Source: Bacillota bacterium
GTDB lineage: Bacteria; Bacillota; Halanaerobiia; B1SED10-174
NCBI GenBank assembly: GCA_007122335.1
Contig: SKTZ01000063.1
Span: 1-40,719, forward strand
Direction: 5' to 3'
Length of the DNA stretch: 40,719 bases
Position numbers and translations under genes: made by a program
Shown: positions 24,643 to 34,297 of the stretch, piece by piece
How positions within the stretch are numbered: position 1 is the first letter of the stretch
Layout: each line of letters begins with the position of its first letter
Notes under the pieces: model-generated
Told to the model about the DNA's origin: nothing
Database searches by the model: none
Seen by the model: only the letters and a program-made list of their open reading frames with translations

Positions 24643-25023
24643 ATGTCAATCGAGGTTGGCAGGATTGTCGAGGGCAAGGTTACCGGGATAACAGATTTCG
24701 GTGCCTTCGTGGAACTTGATAAGGGGAAAACCGGTCTTGTTCATATTTCTGAAGTTGCTCATACCTATGTCAAAGATGTTAACCAGCACCTGAAGGTAGA
24801 TGACCGGGTAAAGGTTAAAGTTATTTCCGTTGGCGACGACGGAAAAATTGGTCTTTCCATTAAAAGACTTCAAGCCCCCCCCAAAAAAGAAAGGCCCCAG
24901 CACCAGAAAAAGGACCTTTCTTTTGAGGATAAGCTGAGCCGGTTTTTTAAAGAAAGCGACGAGAAGTTTCAAGAGCTCAGCGAAGACCGCGCGCCCAATA
25001 AGAAAAAAACCAATAATCGTTAA
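24643..25023 (+). CDS. S1 RNA-binding domain protein (YabR-like)
   Basis: A 126-residue protein with one S1/OB-fold domain (about 3-72; motifs VEGKVTGITDFGAFVEL, GLVHISEV, KVKVISVGDDGKIGLSIK) and a lysine-rich disordered tail. The place after divIC and the domain match Bacillus YabR. Binds RNA, probably in association with ribosomes; exact role not known. ATG 24643 is preferred: the AGGAGGAG site is 11 bases upstream, and too close to an in-frame TTG at 24634. Expected to be highly transcribed from its consensus promoter. Confidence 0.93.
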   Translation: MSIEVGRIVEGKVTGITDFGAFVELDKGKTGLVHISEVAHTYVKDVNQHLKVDDRVKVKVISVGDDGKIGLSIKRLQAPPKKERPQHQKKDLSFEDKLSRFFKESDEKFQELSEDRAPNKKKTNNR

Positions 25024-25038
25024 TAGAGCTGATTATAA

Positions 25039-25061
25039 GCACCCCTGCAGGGGTGTTTTTG
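25039..25061 (+). terminator. intrinsic terminator after the S1 gene
   Basis: CACCCC-TGCA-GGGGTG stem-loop followed by TTTTT. Confidence 0.8.
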
Positions 25062-25085
25062 CTGTGGGGATGGGAGGGAAACACG

Positions 25086-25613
25086 TTGGATGATTTGAAA
25101 GTGGTTGGTTTGCAGCTGCAGAGAGAGTTAATGGCTGAATTCGATGTAATAAAAAGATGCTCAATCGGTTATCCCATAGCTATATTAAATAAACCTCTCC
25201 CCCGGGGAATTGGTGGACCCGTCTTTTCCACTCCCTGGTGGTTAACCTGTCCTCAATTGCAAAAGGATATTCACCTTCTTGAAGCCGAACACGCCATGAA
25301 AAGTCTGCTCAGTGTTGAACTTAAAAATATTTACCGGGAGTACAGGATAAAAGCAGCCCGGAAGAGGGCTGAGTTGATACCCCGGGAGTTGCTGGAAGAA
25401 ATATACTGGAAAAAACCTGAGCTTTACAGGGAAATGGTGGGGCGGGGAGTGGCTGGAGAGAGTGGTTCCGGCTTGAAGTGCCTCCATGCCCACTATGCCT
25501 TTTTTTTGTTATACCCTGATTACCCTCTGGGACAGGAGATTGCCCAATTACTGCCCGGAGTTCCAGAAGAAAGGTGTGGAAGGTACTGTGAAAAAACCTT
25601 TAGCTGCAGTTGA
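25086..25613 (+). CDS. DUF501 family protein
   Basis: A 175-residue protein of the DUF501 family, recognised by PRGIGGPVFSTPWWLTCP and the conserved Cys-x-H-AH segment (LKCLHAHYAFFL) near residue 137. Function unknown; the family regularly precedes a Ppx/GppA phosphatase, as here. The TTG start at 25086 has GGGAGGG nine bases upstream. Its 3' end overlaps the next gene by 26 bases, pointing to coupled translation. Confidence 0.88.
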   Translation: MDDLKVVGLQLQRELMAEFDVIKRCSIGYPIAILNKPLPRGIGGPVFSTPWWLTCPQLQKDIHLLEAEHAMKSLLSVELKNIYREYRIKAARKRAELIPRELLEEIYWKKPELYREMVGRGVAGESGSGLKCLHAHYAFFLLYPDYPLGQEIAQLLPGVPEERCGRYCEKTFSCS

Positions 25614-26478
25614 TATTGGGACAAATTCAATCAGGTTATTAATTCAAAAACCCACTCCTGAGGGGTGGGTTAATCTATTGCAGCAAAGGGAAATTGTTCG
25701 CCTGGGATCAAACTGGAATAGAGAAGGGCAAATTCCCATGGAAAAAATCGAAAAAGCATTTGAAATTCTGGAATCTTACCGGGAGGAAATAAAGAAGTTT
25801 AAAGCAAAAAAAACCCTTGCTGTTGGAACTGAAGCACTTCGGCGGGCAAAAAATGGTCTGCAGATTAAGATCAGTCTGGAAAAACACCTGGGGGAAGAAA
25901 TAAATATTATTACCGGGGAGGAAGAAGCCCGGCTTTCCTATCTTGGAGCTGCAAAAGAATGGGCGGAGAAAAACCCCTGGGTTCTGGATATTGGTGGGGG
26001 GAGTACTGAATTGGTTGGGCCCTGTGGCCGGGTAGCAAGCTTTTCCCTGGGAGCCCTTGAACTTTTCCAGCGCTTCGGGGAAGGGAATTTCGAGGCAATG
26101 GAAAGGTATGCAACCCAAAAACTGGCTTCTTTTCTTGCTGGGAATGCCTTTTCCTTATTTATTGGAGTGGGAGGAACTATTGCCAACCTGGCGGCAATAA
26201 AGGAAGGGCTGGAGGTATTCAGAGAAGAAAAAGTACATGGGACAGAAATTGAAAGGACCTGGCTGCTCGAAGTAATTGAAAAGATGAAAAACCTACCCCA
26301 AAATGAGAGAGGAAAAATTATAGGATTAGAAAAGGGCCGAGAAGATATTATTATCCCCGGAGCAATAATTTTAAAGGTGGTTCTGGAAGTAAGCAACAAA
26401 AAAAAGATAGTCTACAGCGGGAAAGATATTCTCCAGGGAATGATTTTAAACTGGGCTGGAGAAAATGGAATTAAATGA
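25588..26478 (+). CDS. Ppx/GppA family exopolyphosphatase
   Basis: Hydrolyses polyphosphate and/or pppGpp. At 296 residues this is the short form: ASKHA-fold motifs AAVDIGTNSIRLLI near the start, the catalytic-region glutamate in ITGEEEARLSYLGA, and LDIGGGSTEL around 133-142. No C-terminal HD domain, as in other short bacterial Ppx proteins. GTG 25588 follows GGAAGG and gives the typical beginning; the longer frame upstream is DUF501 coding sequence in another frame. Confidence 0.92.
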   Translation: MKKPLAAVDIGTNSIRLLIQKPTPEGWVNLLQQREIVRLGSNWNREGQIPMEKIEKAFEILESYREEIKKFKAKKTLAVGTEALRRAKNGLQIKISLEKHLGEEINIITGEEEARLSYLGAAKEWAEKNPWVLDIGGGSTELVGPCGRVASFSLGALELFQRFGEGNFEAMERYATQKLASFLAGNAFSLFIGVGGTIANLAAIKEGLEVFREEKVHGTEIERTWLLEVIEKMKNLPQNERGKIIGLEKGREDIIIPGAIILKVVLEVSNKKKIVYSGKDILQGMILNWAGENGIK

Positions 26479-26480
26479 AG

Positions 26481-26506
26481 AAAATGCCTCCGGAAGGAGG
26501 CATTTT
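26481..26506. terminator. bidirectional terminator between ppx and the CofE-like gene
   Basis: A perfect 11-bp stem AAAATGCCTCC / GGAGGCATTTT with loop GGAA. T-rich tails on both sides serve the converging genes. Confidence 0.88.
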
Positions 26507-26511
26507 AGTGT

Positions 26512-28080
26512 TTACTTTTCAATTTTCCCGAGGTCAAAGCCCCTGATTAAAACAATAGGGGTTCCCGCATCAGCTGAACCGGTAATCAGGTCAGCCAGAC
26601 TGCCCAGGATGCTTGTAACGCTGCGGGGAGTTGTCCCCAGGTCTTCCTGGGATGGTAATTTTTCCGGGTTCTGTAATTGCTGGGCAATTTCTTCCCGGCT
26701 CAGACCCTTGCGATAAAGGGTGTCAACCTGGAGTTTCAACTTGGAACCAGTCCTCAATTTTGCCCGGCGGAGGTTTTCACTGGCCCCGATGGCAGGATGA
26801 GGGTCTGCTAATTCATAAATTCCAGTATCGGGATCCTTGTAGGCGCCATCCCCAAAAATCAATGTTTCCACTTTTTTCCCGGTGTCCTCTTCGATCTTTT
26901 TTTTGATTATATCGGCGCTCCAGTCAGCATCTTCGGGCAGTAGTTTCAGAATACCCCGGTCAAAATCAGAAACGTTGGATCCGATAACCCCCCAGGGAGG
27001 GGGCCCAATATCTTTTAGGGAAACAATGGGGACCATACCCCCGAAGGCATGGAAAAGTTCTCTTCTTTTTTCGGCTTCGTGAACCTCCCCCAGGCAAACC
27101 CCGTCAATAAAACCAAGGTCATATACCCGGAGCGGGTTGTTTGTATAAATTACATCACCCCTGGCGCCACCTTTTTTGATCATATCCAAATAAAGCTCTC
27201 TGTAATCGACTCCCGTGATGGGGTGAGGAAAAGTTCTTTCCCCAAGTTCGGCGCTGAAGATAATATCAGGTTCAAGGTAACTATCTCTTTGAGGACCGTA
27301 ATCAAGAACCTCTGGTTCCAGGTCAGGGTTGGCAAGGAGCTGGTGTGCATCGGCAAGTTTTAAATTCTGATGCTCTAAATTGACTGCTATGGCCAGGGCT
27401 TTCTGGGCCATGGGAACATCTTTTTGAATTCCTATTGCTTTTTTGGCTGCCTTTTGGATATCTGCAAAGCTAACCTCCACCACGGCAAGTTCCCCCTGGG
27501 GTGTGCGAACGGTGAGGTCGGCAATTCCCTGTCCAGTTATTTTCCGTATGCTTTCAATGTTATAGCCCAGTTCCTGTAATTTAAGAGCAGCTAGAAGCTC
27601 CCGGATAAGGACATTAAGCTGAGGAGTATTACCCCTGGCCTCGCGGAGGCTTTTTAGGGTTTGTTTAAAGCGCAACCTGGTATTGGCAAACTCTTCATCC
27701 ATAACCCTGTTACCCACTTCATCGAAGGGGATAGAGAGCTGGACAATTACCTTTCCTCCTCTGGTTGCAAGGGAAATAGCCTTAAGGATTAAAGAAAAAC
27801 GGTTTCTGCTGGCAATGGGGCTGATGACAGCCACCGTGCTTTGGGGTTTCAGTTGTAATTTTTCCTGAATATCCCGGGCTAATTCTTCACAACTTACATA
27901 GCGGTTTTGTGAACGTGCCACAACGGCTTCAGTAACACAAATGATATCACCATCTTTTACTATATCTTTTACAGCATCGGAGGTAATGGCGGCAATGTCA
28001 TCATGGGGAACAATAAGGCCGGTTTTAATTCCGATTGCGGCAACACCTGTATTTTGGGGTAGAATAAAATCATCCATCAT
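26512..28080 (-). CDS. coenzyme F420-0:L-glutamate ligase (CofE)-like protein with inserted domain
   Basis: A 522-residue cytosolic protein of the CofE-like amide ligase family (PF01996): GIKTGLIVPHDDI (17-29), GDIICVTEAVVARSQNR (44-60), VISPIASRNRF (85-95), later HPITGVDYRELYLDM and IYTNNPLRVYDLGFIDGV. CofE itself adds glutamates to F420; related domains exist in organisms without F420, so the substrate here is open. Residues about 150-265 do not fit the ligase and look like a separate inserted alpha/beta unit, with helix-ELGYNI, then GIADLTV and AVVEVSF strands, resembling a restriction-endonuclease-like fold that lacks the usual Lys. ATG 28080 follows GGTGGG; the longer frame to 28203 is not supported. 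Transcribed alone. Confidence 0.8.
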   Translation of the reverse strand: MMDDFILPQNTGVAAIGIKTGLIVPHDDIAAITSDAVKDIVKDGDIICVTEAVVARSQNRYVSCEELARDIQEKLQLKPQSTVAVISPIASRNRFSLILKAISLATRGGKVIVQLSIPFDEVGNRVMDEEFANTRLRFKQTLKSLREARGNTPQLNVLIRELLAALKLQELGYNIESIRKITGQGIADLTVRTPQGELAVVEVSFADIQKAAKKAIGIQKDVPMAQKALAIAVNLEHQNLKLADAHQLLANPDLEPEVLDYGPQRDSYLEPDIIFSAELGERTFPHPITGVDYRELYLDMIKKGGARGDVIYTNNPLRVYDLGFIDGVCLGEVHEAEKRRELFHAFGGMVPIVSLKDIGPPPWGVIGSNVSDFDRGILKLLPEDADWSADIIKKKIEEDTGKKVETLIFGDGAYKDPDTGIYELADPHPAIGASENLRRAKLRTGSKLKLQVDTLYRKGLSREEIAQQLQNPEKLPSQEDLGTTPRSVTSILGSLADLITGSADAGTPIVLIRGFDLGKIEK

Positions 28081-28307
28081 GGACCCACCACACTTTCTAT
28101 TGGATTGCTTTTTCCACATAACATTATAGCAGGAATATAGGATCAGGGAAAGAAAAATACTTCTGGGAATTGAAAAACAGGGTATAATATGGCAAAAGAT
28201 CATTAAGCTTTTTTCGCGGGTATCTGGTACAAAGCAGGGCAGGATGCAAAGGGAATTTAGAAAGCCAGTCCGGCCTGCAGAGAAAAAGAGAAATTAAATT
28301 GTAACCC

Positions 28308-28336
28308 TTGACCCCAACCCCTATTTGTAATATAAT
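28308..28336 (+). promoter_or_regulatory. promoter of the two tRNA-Met genes
   Basis: TTGACC (28308-28313), 17 bases, TATAAT (28331-28336), with the first tRNA 13 bases later. Confidence 0.85.
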
Positions 28337-28349
28337 AGGGAGGCGAAAT

Positions 28350-28426
<77 letters not shown>

Positions 28427-28427
28427 A

Positions 28428-28504
28428 GGCGGTGTAGCTCAGTTGGCGAGAGCATGCGGTTCATACCCGCAGAGTCCGGGGTTCAAATCCCTGCGCCGCC
28501 ACCA
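28428..28504 (+). tRNA. elongator tRNA-Met (anticodon CAT)
   Basis: 77 bases: acceptor GGCGGTG, fully paired stem, anticodon CAT at 28462-28464, T-loop TTCAAAT, encoded CCA. The opening GGCGGTGTAGCTCAG closely matches Bacillus elongator tRNA-Met as I remember it, which favours Met over lysidine-type tRNA-Ile. It starts one base after the initiator tRNA. Confidence 0.9.
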
Positions 28505-28513
28505 ATATTGTCA

Positions 28514-28545
28514 AAAAAAGAGGGTTTCCCTCTTTTTTTTCTTTT
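28514..28545 (+). terminator. terminator of the tRNA-Met pair
   Basis: AAAAAGAGGG-TTT-CCCTCTTTTT stem-loop with a long T tail. Confidence 0.88.
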
Positions 28546-28655
28546 GGGTTATTATCGGCCAGGGGTTTATAGTTTCCCTCTTATTTCTTAAAACAAGGGA
28601 GGAAATAAGGGTTGGATGTGGAATAGGAAAAATAAGTCTGGGAGGAGGTACACCG

Positions 28656-30080
28656 GTGGATCTCTTGCCAACTTTTTTGGAAACCGTAAAAAAATACTCC
28701 CTTTTTTCCCCCGGCCATAAAATACTGGTCAGCCTCTCGGGCGGGGCAGATTCTCTTGCCCTTTTCCACCTTTTGTTTCGTATAAAGGACGAGTGGCGAC
28801 TGGAAATCGAAGTTTTCCACCTGGATCACAGCTTGCGGGAAGAATCCTCTGAACAAGCAAAGCAGGTCTGCGAGATGGTCAGGGGAAAAGGGATTCCCTG
28901 TCATTGTCTAAAGGCAGATATAAAAGCCCTCCACCAGGAAAAGGGAGGTTCTTTACAGGAAGTAGCCAGGCAGGAAAGAATGCATCTTTTGAAAAAAACA
29001 GGTGTGGGAAGAAGGGTCGATCGGATTGCACTGGGTCATCAGGCCAATGATCAGGCAGAAACCTTGCTGCTAAATTTAATCAGAGGCTCCGGAATAGGGG
29101 GTCTTGCAGGCATTCCCTACGGGGGTCAGGGGAAAATAATTCATCCCCTGCTTGATATCTGGAGAGAGGAAATTGAGAAATATTGCAAGGCCTGGGATCT
29201 AGAGATTATGGAGGACCCGAGCAACCTTTCCACCAGGTACCGGCGAAATAAAATTCGTCTGGAAGTTCTTCCCTGGTTGGAAAAGGAATTCAACCCAAAA
29301 TTGCAGGAGTCCCTCTGGCGAACCGCGAAGAACCTTCAGGAAGATAGTTTTTTCCTGGAAGAAATGGCAGAAAAAGAACTGGCAAAGAATTGGCGATCCC
29401 GGGAAACCAGCCTGGAGCTAAGGTGGCTTTTAAACCTTCCAGTTTCCCTGCGCAAAAGGGTTCTCCTGGGAGCGTGTCGAAAAATAGCGCCAGAAAGGTC
29501 TTTTTATTTTGAGCACCTTGACCTTCTGGATGCTTTATTAAGGATTGGCAAGACTGGGAGCAGGCTGGATCTTCCAGGGCTGACTGTGGAAAAAGGCTAT
29601 CGCAAGCTTTATTTTTTTCCTGCAAAAAGAAAAGAGCAGTTCGAGGAAGAGTACTGCTATTACCTTTCCATTCCCGGCCAGGTTATCGTCCCAGAAGCGG
29701 AAGTCCTTATCTCTGCAGAAAGGATTGATCAGGCGGACTGGGATAAAATTGACAAAAATAGAATTATTGTTGATGGAGATAAAATCGGGAATACCCTGAT
29801 GGTTCGGAGCCGTAAACCGGGTGATCGGTTCTGGCCTTTGGGATCTCCTGGTCAGAAAAAATTAAAAGACTTTTTTATAAACAGCAAGATTGACCGCTGG
29901 CGACGCCGGAGGATTCCTCTCCTGGTTACAGAAGACGGGAATATTGTCTGGGTTGTTGGCTGTCGGGTAAGTGAAAAATACCGGGTTGAACCTGAAAGCA
30001 AAAACCTGGTAGAAATTAAATGCAAGGGATTGGGGGAAGAGAAAAATGGATCAAGATTTGAAGCAAATCCTCTTTGCTGA
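28656..30080 (+). CDS. tilS: tRNA(Ile)-lysidine synthase
   Basis: Converts cytidine 34 of tRNA-Ile(CAT) to lysidine, so that it reads AUA. At 474 residues: PP-loop motif SLSGGADS near 26-33, HLDHSLRE, LGHQANDQAETLL, MEDPSN with RNKIR, then the C-terminal TilS substrate-binding domains (GDRFWPLG, LKDFFINSKI). The GTG start at 28656 has GGAGGAGG seven bases upstream; the longer open frame begins inside tRNA-Met and is rejected. Its end overlaps hpt by 35 bases. Confidence 0.96.
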   Translation: MDLLPTFLETVKKYSLFSPGHKILVSLSGGADSLALFHLLFRIKDEWRLEIEVFHLDHSLREESSEQAKQVCEMVRGKGIPCHCLKADIKALHQEKGGSLQEVARQERMHLLKKTGVGRRVDRIALGHQANDQAETLLLNLIRGSGIGGLAGIPYGGQGKIIHPLLDIWREEIEKYCKAWDLEIMEDPSNLSTRYRRNKIRLEVLPWLEKEFNPKLQESLWRTAKNLQEDSFFLEEMAEKELAKNWRSRETSLELRWLLNLPVSLRKRVLLGACRKIAPERSFYFEHLDLLDALLRIGKTGSRLDLPGLTVEKGYRKLYFFPAKRKEQFEEEYCYYLSIPGQVIVPEAEVLISAERIDQADWDKIDKNRIIVDGDKIGNTLMVRSRKPGDRFWPLGSPGQKKLKDFFINSKIDRWRRRRIPLLVTEDGNIVWVVGCRVSEKYRVEPESKNLVEIKCKGLGEEKNGSRFEANPLC

Positions 30081-30588
30081 AGAAGAAATTCAGAAGAGGG
30101 TCCGGGAACTTGGTCAGCAGATTAGCAGAGATTATGGAACCGAAGGTGAACTGGTTTTAATCTGTATTTTACGAGGAGCAGTTGTTTTTCTTGCCGACCT
30201 GGCCCGGTCAATTGATCGACAGGTGACTTTCGATTTTATGGACGTTTCCAGTTATGGGGCAGACACAGAGTCGAGTGGGGTTGTACGTATAATTAAGGAT
30301 CTGGAAGAGAACATTGAAGGGAAGCACGTCCTGATTGTAGAGGATATTATTGATACCGGGCAAACCTTAAAATATGTTGTTGATGTTTTACAGACTCGTA
30401 AACCTGCTTCGATAAAAATTGTTACCCTTTTAGATAAACCCGAGCGTCGGGTTACAAAGCACGTTAAAGTTGATTACAATGGGTTCGAGATTCCCGACGA
30501 ATTTGTTGTTGGATATGGGCTTGATTATGCACAAAAGTACAGGAATCTACCATATATTGCAGTGCTTAAACCCGAGGCCTACAGTTAG
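30046..30588 (+). CDS. hpt: hypoxanthine phosphoribosyltransferase
   Basis: Purine salvage: hypoxanthine or guanine plus PRPP to IMP or GMP. 180 residues, with the PRPP-binding signature VLIVEDIIDTG (E99-D100, D103-T104-G105), CILRGAVVF, and the flexible-loop SSYG. Overlaps tilS by 35 bases; the tilS-hpt-ftsH order is the conserved Firmicute arrangement. Confidence 0.96.
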   Translation: MDQDLKQILFAEEEIQKRVRELGQQISRDYGTEGELVLICILRGAVVFLADLARSIDRQVTFDFMDVSSYGADTESSGVVRIIKDLEENIEGKHVLIVEDIIDTGQTLKYVVDVLQTRKPASIKIVTLLDKPERRVTKHVKVDYNGFEIPDEFVVGYGLDYAQKYRNLPYIAVLKPEAYS

Positions 30589-30598
30589 TTGAACCTGT

Positions 30599-30627
30599 TT
30601 GCCTAAAACCAACATATGTGGTATAAT
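30599..30627 (+). promoter_or_regulatory. promoter of ftsH
   Basis: TTGCCT (30599-30604), 17 bases, TATAAT (30622-30627), 37 bases before the TTG start. Confidence 0.75.
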
Positions 30628-30663
30628 ACCTTGCGTGAAAATCCTCTGAGGGGAGGATGAGAT

Positions 30664-32547
30664 TTGAACACCTTTACCCGCAATATAGGTTTTTATCTCA
30701 TCGTAATAATTTTATCCATCCTACTCGCCCAATATTTTATGCAGCCCGAGGCTCCGGGTGAAATTGAATTAACCTATTCTGCCTTTTTGCAAAGGGTGGA
30801 GCAGGGAGAAATTCAAAGAGTTAAGATAATTGGGGAAAATAGGCTGGAAGGAGAAATTGAAGGAAGGCCTTTTGAAGTTTCTGTTCCCGCAGGAGTAATG
30901 GGGGAACTTATGGGCCGCCTAGAAGCCAACAATGTAGAAATGGTAACCGAACCGGAAGATAGCCCTGCCTGGTGGCTGGGATTTTTAGGTTACCTTCTAC
31001 CTACTATATTGATTTTCGGAGTTTTTCTCTTTTTCCTAAACCGGATGCAGGGTGGAGGCAACCGGGTAATGTCTTTTGGAAAAAGCAAAGCCCGTTTAAA
31101 CCAGGATACAGGGAAGAAGAAAAAAACTTTTGCCGATGTGGCTAATTACGAAGAGGTTAAAGAAGAATTAACGGAAATAGTCCAGTTTTTAAAGCGACCC
31201 CAGGAATTTGCCGAAATGGGAGCAGAAATTCCCAAAGGAATCCTTCTGGTTGGTCCTCCAGGGACAGGAAAAACCCTTCTGGCCCGGGCAATTGCCGGGG
31301 AGGCAGGAGTTCCTTTTTATATTATCTCCGGTTCTGACTTTGTTGAAATGTTTGTTGGGGTTGGTGCTTCCCGGGTTCGGGACCTTTTTGAACAGGGAAA
31401 AAACAGTGCCCCCTGTATTGTTTTTATCGATGAGCTTGATGCAGTGGGTCGACAGCGGGGTGCTGGCCTGGGTGGAGGCCATGATGAAAGAGAGCAGACC
31501 TTGAACCAGCTTCTCGTTGAAATGGATGGTTTTGAACCCAATGAAGGAATTATCGTTATTGCTGCAACAAACCGTCCCGACGTTCTTGACCCGGCTTTAT
31601 TGCGTCCGGGAAGATTTGACCGACAGGTTATTGTGGATTCTCCCGATTACCTCGGTCGAAAGGCCATCCTTGAGCTTCATGCTCAGAAAAAACCTCTTGA
31701 AAATGAAGTTAATCTTGGAGTTCTGGCCCGCCGGACTCCAGGCTTTACAGGGGCTGATCTGGAAAACCTGGCCAATGAGGCCGCTATTCTTGCTGTCCGC
31801 AGGCGGAAGAAGACAATTGGTATGGCCGAATTTGATGATGCCGTTGACCGGGTAATAGCCGGTCCTGAGAAAAAGAAAAGAGTTATCAGCGACCGGGACA
31901 AAAATATTGTTGCCTACCACGAGACCGGTCACGCCCTGCTGGGCGAATTTCTTAAATTCGCAGATAGGACCCACAAGGTATCTATCATTCCCAGGGGCCG
32001 GGCTGGAGGCTTTACCATACCTCTTCCCGAAGAAGATAAAAAATTCCTGACCAAAGAAGAACTATACGATAGAATTGCTGCTCTGCTGGGTGGAAGGGCC
32101 GCTGAAGCAATCTTCCTCGAAGATATCAGCACCGGCGCCCATGATGACCTGGAGAGGGCAACGAAATTGGCCCGGGCAATGGTAACTGAATACGGGATGA
32201 GCCAGCGGTTGGGGCCCTTAACCCTGGGGCACAAAAATGACCAACAGGTATTTTTAGGCCGGGATATTTCCCGGGATCGCAACTACAGTGAAGATGTCGC
32301 TGCTGCAATCGACCAGGAGATCAGGGGAATAATTGAACGGAGCTATCAGAGAGCAGCTTCTATCCTGGAGGAAAATAGAGATACCGTGGAGAGGGTAGTT
32401 ACTGCTTTAAAAGAGAGAGAAACGCTCACTTCAGAAGATCTGGCACTTTTAATCAAAGGAGAAAGTCTCCCACCCCTGGAAAATGGGATTGAAGAAAAGG
32501 AAGAAGAGGAAACCGGCGTTAAGGAGCCTAGATATGAAACCAGATGA
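30664..32547 (+). CDS. ftsH: ATP-dependent zinc metalloprotease FtsH
   Basis: Membrane-anchored AAA+ protease that degrades misfolded membrane proteins and regulators. 627 residues: two transmembrane helices (about 8-25 and 104-126) around a short extracytoplasmic domain, Walker A GPPGTGKT 197-204, Walker B with D256-E257, the second region of homology ([18 protein letters not shown] area), zinc motif HETGH 419-423 and third ligand Asp about 494. The TTG start has GGGGAGGA upstream. Has its own promoter although it follows hpt. Confidence 0.97.
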   Translation: MNTFTRNIGFYLIVIILSILLAQYFMQPEAPGEIELTYSAFLQRVEQGEIQRVKIIGENRLEGEIEGRPFEVSVPAGVMGELMGRLEANNVEMVTEPEDSPAWWLGFLGYLLPTILIFGVFLFFLNRMQGGGNRVMSFGKSKARLNQDTGKKKKTFADVANYEEVKEELTEIVQFLKRPQEFAEMGAEIPKGILLVGPPGTGKTLLARAIAGEAGVPFYIISGSDFVEMFVGVGASRVRDLFEQGKNSAPCIVFIDELDAVGRQRGAGLGGGHDEREQTLNQLLVEMDGFEPNEGIIVIAATNRPDVLDPALLRPGRFDRQVIVDSPDYLGRKAILELHAQKKPLENEVNLGVLARRTPGFTGADLENLANEAAILAVRRRKKTIGMAEFDDAVDRVIAGPEKKKRVISDRDKNIVAYHETGHALLGEFLKFADRTHKVSIIPRGRAGGFTIPLPEEDKKFLTKEELYDRIAALLGGRAAEAIFLEDISTGAHDDLERATKLARAMVTEYGMSQRLGPLTLGHKNDQQVFLGRDISRDRNYSEDVAAAIDQEIRGIIERSYQRAASILEENRDTVERVVTALKERETLTSEDLALLIKGESLPPLENGIEEKEEEETGVKEPRYETR

Positions 32548-32584
32548 TGCCGGGCGGAATTTAAGTGAATATTTTTTTGGTTTT

Positions 32585-32614
32585 GAAGAGGGGGAGTAAT
32601 CCTCCTCTTTGTTT
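32585..32614 (+). terminator. intrinsic terminator after ftsH
   Basis: GAAGAGGGGGA-GTAA-TCCTCCTCTTT stem (one G-T pair), then GTTTT. Confidence 0.75.
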
Positions 32615-32646
32615 TATCCGTTTATCCGTGTAAAGGGGGAAAGTGG

Positions 32647-34167
32647 ATGATCAATGTTGATGGATTGAGTCTAACGATTGATAAAGCCCTTCTAGTGATG
32701 GAAAAAGGAGAAACTGTAAAACTTGACCCTGAAGCAAAAAAAAGGGTCCAGGTAAATAGAGATTACCTGGAAAAACGTCTTGCAGGGGACGAAGTGATTT
32801 ACGGGATAAATACGGGTTTTGGGCATTTGAGCCGGATATCCATTTCTCCCAATGAATCGGATGTCCTGCAGCGCAATTTGTTGTTGAGCCATGCTGCTGG
32901 TTTCGGGCCGGACCTGGAAGAATCTGCAGTAAGGGGAGTAATGCTTTTGCGGGCTAATGCCTTGGCCCTGGGAAACTCGGGAGTAAGGCCAGGGGTAATA
33001 GAACAAATAATTGGTTTTTTAAACCATAAAATTCACCCCAGAATTCCAGCCCAGGGATCCGTTGGAGCAAGTGGCGACCTTGCCCCGCTGGCTCATATGT
33101 CCCTGGCTTTAATTGGCGAAGGAGAAGTTTACTTCCAGGGTCAGATTATGCCTAGTAGTGAAGCAATGGAAAAAACGGGACTTAAGCCCCTCCAGTTAAA
33201 AGCAAAAGAAGGACTGGCGCTGATTAATGGGACCCAGGTAATGGCCGCTCTGGGGATCTTGGGTTTGGCCAGAGGCTGGAGGTTAATTCAGCAGGCGGAT
33301 GTTATTGCAGCCCTTTCCTGGGAAGGTTTACGGGGTCTTGGAGATGCTTTCGACCCCCTGATTCAAAGAGCCCGCCCCCATCCCGGACAGCAAAATGTTG
33401 CCCAAAACCTCAGGAAGCTGATAGAGGGCAGTGAAAATTTAACCGATAACATGGAAGATAAAGTTCAGGATGCCTATACACTGCGCTGTATACCACAGGT
33501 TCATGGAGCTTCCAGGAATGCCCTTGAACATTTGCAGGAGATTTTGCTTTGCGAGATTAATTCTGCAACTGATAACCCTTTAATTTTCCATGAGGAAGAT
33601 CGGATAATATCCGGGGGAAACTTTCATGGCCAACCCCTGGCCCTACCGCTCGATTATGTCGGGATGGCTCTCGCCGAAATTGGCAATTTTTCTGAGAGGA
33701 GAATTGAAAGGCTTGTTAACCCGGCTTTAAGTGGCTTACCTCCTTTTCTCGTTGAAAATAGTGGTTTAAATTCAGGTTACATGGTAATCCAATATACTGC
33801 TGCGTCTCTGGTTTCCGAAAATAAGGTGCTGGCTGGTCCGGCAAGCATTGATTCTATTCCAACTTCAGCCAATCAGGAAGACCACGTCAGTATGGGAACT
33901 ATTGCTGCAAGAAAACTGGACCAGATTAATACGAACCTGGCGGGTATTCTGGCGATCGAAGCTCTTTGCGCCTGTCAGGCTGTTGAACTTGCGGGAATTA
34001 GCAGGCTTGGACGGGGAACGGAAAAAATGTATAATTATCTCAGGGAGAAAGTTCCTCACCTGAATACTGACAGGCAGCTTTCCACTGAAATCCAGGTTGT
34101 TGCAGAGTTGCTCCGGGAAGGTAATATTCTGCAAATTTTGGAGGAAGCCCGGTGCGGTTTGGAGTAG
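32647..34167 (+). CDS. hutH: histidine ammonia-lyase
   Basis: First step of histidine degradation: L-histidine to urocanate plus ammonia. 506 residues; the Ala141-Ser142-Gly143 triad in GSVGASGDLAPLAHM forms the MIO electrophile, and YGINTGFG (52-59) is the other hallmark. ATG 32647 has AAAGGGGGAAAG upstream. First gene of the hut block; a hairpin after it at 34298 may partly separate it from hutU. Confidence 0.97.
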   Translation: MINVDGLSLTIDKALLVMEKGETVKLDPEAKKRVQVNRDYLEKRLAGDEVIYGINTGFGHLSRISISPNESDVLQRNLLLSHAAGFGPDLEESAVRGVMLLRANALALGNSGVRPGVIEQIIGFLNHKIHPRIPAQGSVGASGDLAPLAHMSLALIGEGEVYFQGQIMPSSEAMEKTGLKPLQLKAKEGLALINGTQVMAALGILGLARGWRLIQQADVIAALSWEGLRGLGDAFDPLIQRARPHPGQQNVAQNLRKLIEGSENLTDNMEDKVQDAYTLRCIPQVHGASRNALEHLQEILLCEINSATDNPLIFHEEDRIISGGNFHGQPLALPLDYVGMALAEIGNFSERRIERLVNPALSGLPPFLVENSGLNSGYMVIQYTAASLVSENKVLAGPASIDSIPTSANQEDHVSMGTIAARKLDQINTNLAGILAIEALCACQAVELAGISRLGRGTEKMYNYLREKVPHLNTDRQLSTEIQVVAELLREGNILQILEEARCGLE

Positions 34168-34297
34168 AAAATTAATAAAAAAAATAATTGCTTGGTTTTC
34201 GTAAAGAAAAGGTAACCGGCAAAACACAGTTTAAATGAAATGCCGGGAGAAGAAAAGTGAAGCGGAGCAAGCAAAATTTTTCCATGGGTATTGCAAA

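Noticed and set aside
28443-28655. In-frame upstream extension of TilS by 71 residues
   Set aside because: It begins inside the elongator tRNA-Met and runs through that tRNA's terminator. GTG 28656 has a strong ribosome site and gives the normal protein start.
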